DNA of 64,000 nt, taken from positions 1,116,001 to 1,180,000 of the forward strand of contig NZ_WRXO01000001.1 of assembly GCF_009758125.1 (NCBI RefSeq), given 5' to 3'. Below the pieces are notes generated by a model. That model made no database searches. It was given only the letters and a program-made list of their open reading frames with translations, and was not told the origin of the DNA. Below, one piece after another: positions 18,113 through 27,146 of the stretch. The position numbers and the translations under genes were made by a program. Positions within the stretch are counted from its first letter, which is position 1, and the number at the start of each line of letters is the position of its first letter. The stretch comes from Chitinophaga oryziterrae (GTDB lineage: Bacteria > Bacteroidota > Bacteroidia > Chitinophagales > Chitinophagaceae).

Positions 18113-19303
18113 ATGAGATTATCAGTCATCATATTATTACTTGTATTCGTATCCTGCCGTAAACAGGATATATCACCGGCGCCGGTAGGAGAGGCTGTGG
18201 ATTATAATGGCCCTGCCGCTTCTTTGAATGAAGTATTGGAGAAGTCTCCTTATACCTACTTTAATACTGCCTGGAAACGGGCAGGCATGGATGCAAAACT
18301 GGAAGCAACAGGCTCGAAGGCATTTACGTTGCTGGCGCCTACAGATAAAGCGTTTCAGGATGCAGGGTGGACAATGGATAAAATAAATAATGCGACAGCC
18401 GATGAATTGAATGACCTGTTGTCTTATTATGTATCAGCAGGTAATGTTCTTCCCGAATCATTATCCCTTGCATTCATTAATATCGTATTGACATCGTTAA
18501 AAAAATCAGTGGATATTCCTAACTATTCCGCTGATTATCCCTATACCTACCTGCTGTTTGCCGGTGTGCATAATGATAGTCTCATGATAAACGGCAAGGC
18601 CGTTAGTAAATGGGGAATTGCATTACAAAGTGTTACAGCTACTATTTACCCGGTGGACAAGTTGTTGCCACTTCCGCAGATGGATATGCTCACTTATCTT
18701 CAATCGGACGAGCGTTTCAGCTTTTATCTGGAAGCCTGCCGGATCAATGATAGCCTGTACCTGGATGCATTTCCCTATGATAATGGTTTGCTGAATCTGC
18801 CTTTACTGTCGGCCATGCCGGGAACAGGTGGGCAACTGACTCTATTCGCACCTACCAATAATGCCTTCAAAAAAAGCGGGTTTAATTCAGTAGAAGATAT
18901 CCGTGAATATTCTGTGCGTGCATTACCTATAGGTTCCCCGGATCTGGATGCCGATAACTATTTCGTAGTGCCTACTTCAGCGATGGATTCCCTTTTATTA
19001 CCTAACCGTTTGGACTATGCCGGTATTTACGGCCCTGGTACAGGTCCGCGTGATATGAATATGGTTTACTTCGAGAATGAACTACTGGATAATGGAAGTA
19101 GCGTAAGCGGGTTGCTAATAAAACAGGGATCTCTGTACAATAATAAATCGCACATCATCCGTCTCGACTTTAGTAATAGCAACGGGCAGGTGTTAGTAAA
19201 AAGACTGGGTTCGGATAAACCGGCGCTTCCACTTGCTGATAAGAATATAAGGGTGCTTAATGGGGTGATCCATGTAGTGGATGAAGGATTACTCATGCCA
19301 TAA
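18113..19303 (+). CDS. FAS1 (fasciclin) lipoprotein 2, two domains
   Basis: Second of three tandem FAS1 lipoproteins (396 residues). Lipobox VFVSCRKQD (Cys15). Domain 1 has SPYTYFNTAWKRAGMD and FTLLAPTDKAFQDAG. Domain 2 has LTLFAPTNNAFKKSGF and ends in RVLNGVIHVVDEGLLMP. The H2 signature of domain 1 is poorly kept (the region around KWGIALQSVTATIYPVDKLL), so that domain may have diverged in its binding surface. The ATG at 18113 is used because it begins the signal peptide MRLSVIILLLVFVSC; an upstream in-frame ATG would overlap the previous gene. Gaps of about 10 bases on both sides place it firmly in the operon. Confidence 0.83.
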   Translation: MRLSVIILLLVFVSCRKQDISPAPVGEAVDYNGPAASLNEVLEKSPYTYFNTAWKRAGMDAKLEATGSKAFTLLAPTDKAFQDAGWTMDKINNATADELNDLLSYYVSAGNVLPESLSLAFINIVLTSLKKSVDIPNYSADYPYTYLLFAGVHNDSLMINGKAVSKWGIALQSVTATIYPVDKLLPLPQMDMLTYLQSDERFSFYLEACRINDSLYLDAFPYDNGLLNLPLLSAMPGTGGQLTLFAPTNNAFKKSGFNSVEDIREYSVRALPIGSPDLDADNYFVVPTSAMDSLLLPNRLDYAGIYGPGTGPRDMNMVYFENELLDNGSSVSGLLIKQGSLYNNKSHIIRLDFSNSNGQVLVKRLGSDKPALPLADKNIRVLNGVIHVVDEGLLMP

Positions 19304-19313
19304 ATCAGAATAA

Positions 19314-20282
19314 ATGAAAAGAGCAATATATATAGCGATGCTGTTTCTGGCAGCATGTAAAAAGGATGATACAGCACAACCGGATAACAGCGCAAATCGT
19401 ATCAGTTATGTGATAGCGGATAACCTGTTCAATTTCTCTTCTTTCAATACAGTGCTTGAACGTACCGGTTATATAAAGAAACTGTCGGGTGACGGCCCTT
19501 TTACAGTGTTAGTGCCGGATAATAATGCATTTATAAAGGCAGGTTATGCCAATAGCGATGCGGTAAGAATAGAAAGCGGAACTGTATTGAACAATATAGT
19601 GTCTTATCATATACTTAGTGGTACATGGGAATTAAACAAACTGCCTTATACTTTTAATCAGGAACTCACCACCGATGCCGGCGCCAAAATGTATGTTACG
19701 CATTGGGTGAAGAATGCAGATACAGTGGTGACCATCAATGGTACACGTGTGCTGGCTTATAATCTGGCTGCTGAGAATGGATTGATACAGGTGATGGATG
19801 CAGTATTACAGCCATTGGTGAATGCTTCTCTTTCGGATGCTATTGCAGCAGATACCGCGCTTACTTTTTTGAATGTAGCATTACAGCAGGCGGATATGAA
19901 AACAATGCTGGCAGGCAGCGATGTATATACCGTACTGGCACCTTCCAATAACGCTTTCCGGAAAATGGGTTATTCATCCATTGATAGTGTAAATGCTACT
20001 TCTCCTGCTATATTAAAGGATATGCTGTACTATACGATGTTTCAGGGAAGAAAATTCATCTATGATTATATCCTTACTACAGATGCTACTGATAAGAGTC
20101 AGCAAAGTATGCTGAATGGCAATAATATCACCGTTAGACTGATTAAAACTGGTGTGCAGTATACAGGCGTTACTTTGCAGGGATCAGGCAATACAGGGAC
20201 TATAAACGTCATTAAAAGCAATGTGCTGACAGGGAATGGTGTATTGCATACAATAGACCAGGTGTTAAGGGTGAATCAATAA
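19314..20282 (+). CDS. FAS1 (fasciclin) lipoprotein 3, two domains
   Basis: Third tandem FAS1 lipoprotein, 322 residues, with a short lipoprotein signal MKRAIYIAMLFLAAC (Cys15). Domain 1 spans about 36-165 (FNTVLERTGYIKKL, GPFTVLVPDNNAFIKAGY, AENGLIQVMDAVLQP). Domain 2 spans about 170-320 (FLNVALQQADMKTML, VYTVLAPSNNAFRKMGY, LTGNGVLHTIDQVL). It is the shortest of the three and keeps both FAS1 signatures in domain 2. It lies 10 bases after paralogue 2 and 20 bases before the Oar-like receptor. The three proteins share architecture but differ widely in residues, so the duplication is old or has been under diversifying selection. Confidence 0.85.
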   Translation: MKRAIYIAMLFLAACKKDDTAQPDNSANRISYVIADNLFNFSSFNTVLERTGYIKKLSGDGPFTVLVPDNNAFIKAGYANSDAVRIESGTVLNNIVSYHILSGTWELNKLPYTFNQELTTDAGAKMYVTHWVKNADTVVTINGTRVLAYNLAAENGLIQVMDAVLQPLVNASLSDAIAADTALTFLNVALQQADMKTMLAGSDVYTVLAPSNNAFRKMGYSSIDSVNATSPAILKDMLYYTMFQGRKFIYDYILTTDATDKSQQSMLNGNNITVRLIKTGVQYTGVTLQGSGNTGTINVIKSNVLTGNGVLHTIDQVLRVNQ

Positions 20283-20302
20283 CAATTAAAAGACATTTTG
20301 AG

Positions 20303-23300
20303 ATGAAGATATTTTTACTGATTATACTTCTTATTACTTCGGGTCTGGAGATAAGTGCGCAGGAAACGAATGGTAGTTTAAGTGGAAAGATCACCAATGA
20401 TAAGAACGAGTTACTGCCTGGTGTTACGGTGGTAGCGGTGCATCAGTCGTCCGGAACAAAGTACGGGACAGTTACCGGTGCTGACGGACGCTTTTTTCTT
20501 CCTGGCCTGCGTATAGGTGGTCCTTATAGCATCAGCATCAGTATGATGGGGATGGAAGCCCAGACGAAAGAGGGATTTTCGATCCGTTTGGGAGAGCCAT
20601 TGCAGTTTGATTTCATACTGACAGATAAGGGGAAACAATTATCCGAAGTAGTGATTAAAGGAACCAAAGCAGGACCTAAAGCAAATACATTTGGTGCTGG
20701 TCAGAATATCAGCAGGGTGCAGGTTGCTAATATGCCTACTGTTTCCCGCAGCATACAGGATATTACTAAACTGGTGCCGCAGGGTTCAAAAGACAACTCT
20801 TTTGCAGGGACAAATTTCCGTTATAATAATGTGACCATTGACGGAGCTATTAATAACGATGCGATAGGGTTTAGTCCTTCTATGGGAGGGATTACCGGTA
20901 GCTCCGGCATGGCGGGTTCGGGTACCCGAACCAATGCGATATCGCTGGATGCTATTGAAGACATGCAGGTATATCTGGCGCCTTTTGATGTGAAGATCGG
21001 AAACTTTACAGGTGGTAGTATTAATGCGGTTACTCGTAGTGGTACTAATAAGGTAACAGGTTCTGTATATGGGGTTGGCCGCAATGCTGCTTTAACCGGT
21101 AAGAGCCCGTTGGGCAAGATGGATAATGACTTTTATGATTATCAGGCAGGTTTGCGCATAGGTTTTCCTATCCTGAAAAATAAGGTGTTTTTCTTTACCA
21201 ATGAGGAAATTACCCGCAGGCAGGACCCTGCACAATTACAGGTGGGCTATAAAGAGACCGCGAATATCATGAGTATAAAAGATGCGGATGATATACGGAA
21301 TGCAACCTTACAACGTTATCAAATAGATCCTGGTACTGCCGGTGCGTATAATTCATATGCCCGTTCCATGAAATTCTTTAACAGGATGGACTGGAATATC
21401 AATGATAAGAATCAGCTTTCTCTGCGTAACAATACTATCCATTCGGAAGCCATTAATATGGACCGTGATCAGCAGGATTTTCGTTTCAGCAGTATGGCTT
21501 ATCAGCAGGTCAATAACCAGAGTTCTACTGTAGCAGAACTGAAAACAAGATTCAATAATCAGCTATCGAATAGCTTTATTGCGGGATACAGTATTGTACA
21601 TGATAAGCGTAACCCTACTGCTAATCCTGCTTTGCCACAGGTGCAGATTATGGGACGTTCTCCCGGTACTACCATTTACTTTGGCACAGACAGGGAAGCA
21701 TCCATTTTCGATATGAAACAGCGTACTATTGAGATCAGCGATAACTTAACATTGCATAAAGGAAAACATACCCTGCTGTTTGGTACACATAATGAGTTAT
21801 ATCATATTGATTATGGTTTTGTGAACAGTTGGAATGGCCGTGTAGATTATTTAAGTATTGATGATTATCTGAATAATACGCCTTATCGTGTTCGTGGCAG
21901 TTATAACTATACTAATAATGATCGTGATTATATTCTGGCACATCCTGAAGCTAAGTTTAATGTGAATATGATGAGTGTGTATGCACAGGATGAAATTCAG
22001 CTGACAGACAAATTGAAACTGATGCCGGGTTTGAGAACAGATTATACAATGTTGCCCAATAAACCTGCATTAAGCGAACAAACACGCAACGCGTATACAG
22101 ATGATTTTTTTGGTAATACTTACACCTATACGCCACTCAATCGTATCAACAATAATTATTTAAATAAAGTACAGCTATCTCCCCGTTTAGGATTCCGTTT
22201 CGACTGGAATGGTGATCAGAGCCTTATCCTGCGTGGTGGTACAGGTTTGTTTACAGGCCGTATCCCTTTTGCATGGCTGGCATATGCTTACTATAACAAT
22301 GGGGTGAATTATGGTTCTTTTGATCAGAAAGCAGATACAAAAGCCTTTGTTCCGGGCAGCGATCCTTTGAAACCAGGGAAGAATGGCATTGCTGATTTTA
22401 TTACGGCAAATGGGGCTGTAACAAATAATGCACGTGCAGGTAAAACACAGGTAGATGTACTGGATAATAACTTTGTAATGCCGCAGGTGTGGCGTACGAG
22501 TATTGCACTGGATTATACAACTCCTGTTGGGTATAAGCTGGGCTTTGAGGGGATCATTACTAAAACCATTAAGGATGTAATGTTTAAGCAGGTAAATATT
22601 AAAGATGATCCCCGTTATTATGCGTACGATTCTGCTCATAAACAACCTGTTTTCAGTGGTACGGTGGATCCGCATTTTTCTAATGCTTATGAACTGGGTA
22701 ATACCAATAAGGGATATCGTTATAGCCTGACAGGAACAATAAACCGTAATTATCCTTTCGGATTATATGCTTCTCTGGCTTATACCTATGGACAATCTAA
22801 GGATGTCTCCAATGGTATCAGGAACTCTATGGAAAGTAACTGGCAGCTTAATCAGGCATTAAATCCAAATAACCCCGGACTGGCATCTTCCAACTTCGAT
22901 ATCCGTCACAGGATAGTACTGAACATCAATTATAATAAGAACTGGAATGCGAAATGGAACACTACTGTCAGTCTGTTCGGTTCAGCACAATCCGGTAGTC
23001 CTTTTACATACGGTATTGTAAATAACAGTATACAGGGATTGCCACAACAGGTAAGCCTGGTATACATTCCCCGTGCGGCAGATGCGGTTAAGTTCTTCCA
23101 GGATGAGCAGCAGGCTGCCGCATTCAATCAATATATAGATGGCGATAAATACCTGCACAGCCGCAGAGGAGATTTTACGGAACGTAATGCTGGTCGTACG
23201 CCATGGAATATACAGGCAGACCTTCATTTTGCGCAGGAGTATCATTTCTCAAAAGATCAGTTTATCACATTTACGATAGAGGTGATCAATATTACCAATC

Positions 23301-23506
23301 TGCTGAACAGTAACTGGGGAAAGGTTTATTTCTCTCCCAATACATTTAACTCTACAGCGAGTGTAGGATTGACGCCAGCTTTCCCTGCAAAGCAGAATCC
23401 TGGGAACTATCCTGTATACATCTACGAAAATCCAGGCAAACCGTATGCGGTAGATTTCTTTAATTCCAGGGCACAGGTGCAGATGGGTATGCGGTATTCT
23501 TTTTAA
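20303..23506 (+). CDS. Oar-like TonB-dependent receptor
   Basis: Outer-membrane protein of 1067 residues with signal peptide MKIFLLIILLITSGLEISAQ. A CarboxypepD-regulatory-like domain at about 22-112 (GSLSGKITNDKNELLPGVTV) is followed by a plug with the Oar-type signature (SIQDITKLVPQGS, NNVTIDGAINNDAIGFSPSM, GSINAVTRSGTNK) and a barrel ending RAQVQMGMRYSF. Oar of Myxococcus is a TonB-dependent receptor needed for development; related Bacteroidota proteins are transporters or export-linked receptors of mostly unknown substrate. Unlike the first receptor of this locus it has no STN domain, so it should transport or bind without signalling. No SusD gene accompanies it. Confidence 0.88.
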   Translation: MKIFLLIILLITSGLEISAQETNGSLSGKITNDKNELLPGVTVVAVHQSSGTKYGTVTGADGRFFLPGLRIGGPYSISISMMGMEAQTKEGFSIRLGEPLQFDFILTDKGKQLSEVVIKGTKAGPKANTFGAGQNISRVQVANMPTVSRSIQDITKLVPQGSKDNSFAGTNFRYNNVTIDGAINNDAIGFSPSMGGITGSSGMAGSGTRTNAISLDAIEDMQVYLAPFDVKIGNFTGGSINAVTRSGTNKVTGSVYGVGRNAALTGKSPLGKMDNDFYDYQAGLRIGFPILKNKVFFFTNEEITRRQDPAQLQVGYKETANIMSIKDADDIRNATLQRYQIDPGTAGAYNSYARSMKFFNRMDWNINDKNQLSLRNNTIHSEAINMDRDQQDFRFSSMAYQQVNNQSSTVAELKTRFNNQLSNSFIAGYSIVHDKRNPTANPALPQVQIMGRSPGTTIYFGTDREASIFDMKQRTIEISDNLTLHKGKHTLLFGTHNELYHIDYGFVNSWNGRVDYLSIDDYLNNTPYRVRGSYNYTNNDRDYILAHPEAKFNVNMMSVYAQDEIQLTDKLKLMPGLRTDYTMLPNKPALSEQTRNAYTDDFFGNTYTYTPLNRINNNYLNKVQLSPRLGFRFDWNGDQSLILRGGTGLFTGRIPFAWLAYAYYNNGVNYGSFDQKADTKAFVPGSDPLKPGKNGIADFITANGAVTNNARAGKTQVDVLDNNFVMPQVWRTSIALDYTTPVGYKLGFEGIITKTIKDVMFKQVNIKDDPRYYAYDSAHKQPVFSGTVDPHFSNAYELGNTNKGYRYSLTGTINRNYPFGLYASLAYTYGQSKDVSNGIRNSMESNWQLNQALNPNNPGLASSNFDIRHRIVLNINYNKNWNAKWNTTVSLFGSAQSGSPFTYGIVNNSIQGLPQQVSLVYIPRAADAVKFFQDEQQAAAFNQYIDGDKYLHSRRGDFTERNAGRTPWNIQADLHFAQEYHFSKDQFITFTIEVINITNLLNSNWGKVYFSPNTFNSTASVGLTPAFPAKQNPGNYPVYIYENPGKPYAVDFFNSRAQVQMGMRYSF

Positions 23507-23513
23507 AACAATC

Positions 23514-25694
23514 ATGATCATGAAATATTTTATATACTTATTCCTTGGGCTTTTTGTTATTGCAACAGCCTGTAAGAGAGATAAACAGGAGGAGTTGAAG
23601 ATGACACTTGCTGTAAAATCGTTCTGGCCTAACAGTGGTAAAGCCGGGACTATTATTACCATTAATGGTAGTGGCTTTGCCCGTCGTGCAGCTGATAATG
23701 AAGTGACTTTTAACGGAGAGATAGCGAAGGTGGCAGATGTGAATGATACTGTATTGACAGTGCTTGCGCCGGAGAAGGGTACATCCGGACAACTCATTAT
23801 CAAAGCGTCCGGGAAGCAGGTGGAAGCAGGCACCTATACTTATCAGAACCTGAGTATGCAGGGTGTGAGTCCGTTGAATGGTCCTGCCGGCACTAACATA
23901 TCTGTTCATGGGGCGGGTTTCAGTAGTTTATCTGCACCGGCAAAGGTGATGGTGAATGGAAAGGAAGCTATTATCACCACTGTGAATGATACATTCTTGA
24001 TAGCAGCTGTGCCGGTAGGAGCGGGTAGTGGTCCGGTGAAGGTAATTGTAGATGGTAAAGAAGTAACCGGTCCGGTGTTTACATTTCAGAATATTAGTAA
24101 AATAAAGCCTTTAAAAGGTGGAAAGGGCACGCATGTTACTGTTAGTGGAGAAGGGTTTAGTACGGTGGCTGCTGAGAACAGTATCGTCTTCAATGGAAAG
24201 CCAGGGACTGTCATCAGTGCAACCGGTACAGAGTTAGTGGTAGCTACGCCGGATGATGTAGCTACAGGGCCATTGAGTGTAACTGTTAACGGAGAGAAAA
24301 CGGTAGGTCCGGTATTTACGGTGGTGCCACCACCGGTGTTAGCTGTAGTAACACCCCTGAGCAGTCCTGCCGGAAAAGATGTTACTATCACCGGTAATTA
24401 TTTCAGTATAGAGAAAGATGAGAACGAAGTGAGTTTTAATGGAGTGAAAGGAGTGGTGAAATCTGCTGATGAAAAGCAACTGGTGATAACAGTTCCTGCA
24501 GGGGCTGGCACAGGCAATATGAAGGTATGGGTAAACGGGCAGGAGACTGGTGGGCCATTATTCAAAGAGCAGAATTTAGGGGTGATAAAATTAAGTCCGG
24601 ATAACGGATTAGCAGGTACGGTGGTCACCATCACAGGTATTGGTTTTAGTTTGAATGCCGCTGACAACCAGGTAACTTTTAACGGAGTGGTGGCTACTGT
24701 TTTAAGTGCTACGGAAACCGAATTGCAGGTACAGACGCCAGCGACAGTAAGTACTGGTACTGTGAATGTAAGGGTAAGTACGCTGGATGCTACGGGTCCT
24801 GTGTTTAGACGTGCGGGTGTAATGACGTTTCTTGCAGGTGTATTATCTGCCCCAACAGGTCTTGCAATTGATAAGGCGGGAAATTTATATACGCTTGATC
24901 AGAATCAGGTGAAAAAGATTACACCTAACGGAGATGTGAGTTCTTTTGCCGGAAGTAGTAGCGGCGTAAGTGGGCATGGGGACGGTTCTGCTGCCAGTGC
25001 ATTATTTAACGACCCAAAAACAATTATTATAGACAAACAAGATAATCTGTATGTGAAGGATGGGGATTATCAAAGATCATATGTCCGGAAAATTACTCCT
25101 GACGGAGATGTGACTACCCTGGTAAACATTGCAGAAAGGCTGCCTGGTGGATTAGGTGTGGACAAAAACGGTACTATATTCCTTAGCAGAGAGTATCAGG
25201 GCGTATATAAATTGGAAGCAAGTGGCGTACTTACGAGAATAGGATCAGGGTATTTATCTGTTCCGCAGCAGATGGTCATTGATGATGCAGGCGTTATTTA
25301 TTATGGGGGAGGTGATTATTACAATCCTTTTATCCATAAAGTATCGGCGACGTATTCAATACTGGCCGGAGATCAAAGCAATACCGGCTATACCGATGGA
25401 CAGGGAAATGTTGCCAGAATGGGAAGTCCTTTAGGAGTGGCATTTGATGCCGCCGGCAATATTATCTTTATTGATGACCTGAACCAATCGGTAAGAATGG
25501 TTACCCCCGGAGGGTTAGTAACAACTATCACTGGAGCGGGAGGAACTTATCAGTCTTTTAAATCGGGTTTCGTAAATGGCACGCTATCAGAAGCATATTT
25601 CAAAAATATGAATGGAATATGTGTAGATAAAGATGGAAATATATATGTAATGGATGCAGGCAATAGCGCTATCCGAAAGATATTTTTAAAATAA
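23514..25694 (+). CDS. Lipoprotein with five IPT/TIG repeats and an NHL beta-propeller
   Basis: The last gene of the locus. Lipobox LFVIATACKRD near residue 20. Five IPT/TIG immunoglobulin-like units follow (about 30-440), each with P-x(2-4)-G-x-A/G-G-T-x-I/V-T/S-I/V-x-G-x-G-F and a closing FNG: SGKAGTIITINGSGF, NGPAGTNISVHGAGF, GGKGTHVTVSGEGF, SPAGKDVTITGNYF and NGLAGTVVTITGIGF. Residues about 445-726 are NHL repeats (APTGLAIDKAGNLYTLDQNQ, NGICVDKDGNIYVMDAGNSA), which fold as a beta-propeller and usually bind proteins or carbohydrates. A second ATG at 23520 is an equally good start. It is a likely extended surface stalk carrying a binding head. It begins 8 bases after the receptor gene. Confidence 0.85.
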   Translation: MIMKYFIYLFLGLFVIATACKRDKQEELKMTLAVKSFWPNSGKAGTIITINGSGFARRAADNEVTFNGEIAKVADVNDTVLTVLAPEKGTSGQLIIKASGKQVEAGTYTYQNLSMQGVSPLNGPAGTNISVHGAGFSSLSAPAKVMVNGKEAIITTVNDTFLIAAVPVGAGSGPVKVIVDGKEVTGPVFTFQNISKIKPLKGGKGTHVTVSGEGFSTVAAENSIVFNGKPGTVISATGTELVVATPDDVATGPLSVTVNGEKTVGPVFTVVPPPVLAVVTPLSSPAGKDVTITGNYFSIEKDENEVSFNGVKGVVKSADEKQLVITVPAGAGTGNMKVWVNGQETGGPLFKEQNLGVIKLSPDNGLAGTVVTITGIGFSLNAADNQVTFNGVVATVLSATETELQVQTPATVSTGTVNVRVSTLDATGPVFRRAGVMTFLAGVLSAPTGLAIDKAGNLYTLDQNQVKKITPNGDVSSFAGSSSGVSGHGDGSAASALFNDPKTIIIDKQDNLYVKDGDYQRSYVRKITPDGDVTTLVNIAERLPGGLGVDKNGTIFLSREYQGVYKLEASGVLTRIGSGYLSVPQQMVIDDAGVIYYGGGDYYNPFIHKVSATYSILAGDQSNTGYTDGQGNVARMGSPLGVAFDAAGNIIFIDDLNQSVRMVTPGGLVTTITGAGGTYQSFKSGFVNGTLSEAYFKNMNGICVDKDGNIYVMDAGNSAIRKIFLK

Positions 25695-25734
25695 GATTAA
25701 AAGAGTATGTCAAAAGCATTAGTAGACATTAAAA

Positions 25735-25896
25735 AGGCTCCGTTAGGAGCCCCGTGTTTGTAGCAACAATCTATCTTCTACATAATAGACTCCGTTAGGA
25801 GTCCCCTAACTCGCGAATAATAGGGGACTCCTAACGGAATCAGTGTTTTGTTATTCTATTTGTTTACTACAAAAACGGGGCTCCGTCAGGAGCCTA
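25735..25896. repeat. Nested palindromic repeat cluster (GGCTCC...GGAGCC family)
   Basis: Four related palindromic units lie in this gap. The outer pair, GGCTCCgttaGGAGCC at 25736-25751 and GGCTCCgtcaGGAGCC at 25879-25894, are themselves inverted relative to each other with extended arms (25735-25768 against 25862-25896). The inner pair forms a 21-bp stem with one mismatch (25788-25808 against 25821-25841) around a 12-base loop, and each inner arm holds ACTCCgttaGGAGT. The same core occurs at 1811-1826. It may act as a terminator for the 16.6-kb operon and for the convergent oxidoreductase, but the nesting suggests a REP- or MITE-like element. Confidence 0.7.
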
Positions 25897-25953
25897 TTAT
25901 GTTTTGCCACAAACATATCGAGGGTGTATTAGCTACTTTTGACAGCCTGTTTT

Positions 25954-27066
25954 TTATTCAGCTAATTTCAATGTTATCTTGTTGCCGGATTTAACCGCTT
26001 CATAAATAGCATCGATTACTTTCAGGTCTTTCAATGCCTCTTCTCCATCCACTGGTACTACGGGTTGTTTACCTTGCAGTATGATCGCGGACATCTCTTC
26101 CATCTGTAAAGTCTGATGTACTACAATGGGCTGGTTCAGTTCACCTTTATTGGTACGTCCTTTAATGGGACCGTAACCTGTGGAAGGTTGTAATTCAGCG
26201 AATCCTTTTTCTCCATTCAGGAAAAACCTGTCCAGGTTATTCATGTTGTATGTCGAAAGACAAGAAGCTACCGCTCCTCCGGGGAAGCCCATCTGGAACT
26301 GGATGGTTTCATCCACCCCTGGTTTAAACAGATTGTGGTCTGTTTTTGTCTCCTGGGCGGTTACCCATATTGGGTCTTCACCTATCATATACCGGGAGCC
26401 ATTGAGCGCATAAATGCCTATATCCATCAGGGAGCCACCGCCTGCCAGTTGTTTGTTCAGGCGCCATTGATTAGGATCCCCTATTTTGAATCCGCAGAGG
26501 CCCTGGAAAAACAGGATCTTTCCAAATTCCCCTGCTTTCCTCATTCGGATGATTTCTAAGGTATGTGGTTCAAAATGCATGCGATATCCTACCAGGAGTT
26601 TCACATTGGCTTTTTTGCATGCGTTGATCATTTCCTGGCCCTCTTTTGCATTCAGTGCCATTGGTTTTTCACAGATCACATGTTTGCCAGCCTGTGCTGC
26701 CCTGATTACGTGTGGATGATGCAGGGCGTTAGGCGTGATTACATATACTGCATCTATATCCGGGTTGTCTTTGATTTTATCAAAGGTTTCGTAGTTGTAG
26801 CAATTCTTTTCAGGGATACTGTATTTACTTTGCCAGTCTTTGATTTTCGATGGCGTACCACTTATTACTCCCACAAGTTTGGCTTTCTTACAGGATTGCA
26901 TGGCTTCTGCCACGCGGGAACCGTAACTTCCGAGTCCCATGATGGCTACTCTTAACACAGGACCATCATAAGGCTGTTCGGGCATTGCCATACTGTAGCG
27001 TGGCAGTATAGTCAATGCTATTGCAGAAGCTGTAATTTTTTGTAAAAAATCGCGACGTGAATTCAT
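25954..27066 (-). CDS. Gfo/Idh/MocA-family oxidoreductase with Tat signal
   Basis: NAD(P)-dependent dehydrogenase acting on sugars or polyols. Seen: twin-arginine signal (NSRRDFLQKITASAIAL) so the folded enzyme is exported to the periplasm, Rossmann motif GLGSYGSRVAEAM near residue 44, the family Lys in CEKPMALNAKEGQEM, and the C-terminal substrate domain (LMDIGIYALNGSRYMIG, with the Asp and Tyr of the usual active-site face). Length 370 is normal for Tat-exported members, which probably carry their cofactor with them. The gene is convergent with the repeat-flanked end of the previous operon and divergent from the Crp/Fnr gene. The substrate is not predictable. Confidence 0.9.
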   Translation of the reverse strand: MNSRRDFLQKITASAIALTILPRYSMAMPEQPYDGPVLRVAIMGLGSYGSRVAEAMQSCKKAKLVGVISGTPSKIKDWQSKYSIPEKNCYNYETFDKIKDNPDIDAVYVITPNALHHPHVIRAAQAGKHVICEKPMALNAKEGQEMINACKKANVKLLVGYRMHFEPHTLEIIRMRKAGEFGKILFFQGLCGFKIGDPNQWRLNKQLAGGGSLMDIGIYALNGSRYMIGEDPIWVTAQETKTDHNLFKPGVDETIQFQMGFPGGAVASCLSTYNMNNLDRFFLNGEKGFAELQPSTGYGPIKGRTNKGELNQPIVVHQTLQMEEMSAIILQGKQPVVPVDGEEALKDLKVIDAIYEAVKSGNKITLKLAE

Positions 27067-27146
27067 AACAAATGGGTTATTTGATGTGTCTGGATAGGCT
27101 TAACGGAATTAAGATAAGAATAAAATATGAAGTTTTATCTTAGCAT

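Noticed and set aside
9030..25694. Polysaccharide utilisation locus
   Set aside because: No SusD-like gene and no glycoside hydrolase, lyase or esterase in the run; the receptors are not SusC-type.
25735..25896. Small CRISPR-like array in the palindrome cluster
   Set aside because: Units are inverted relative to each other, spacers are unequal, and no cas gene is nearby.
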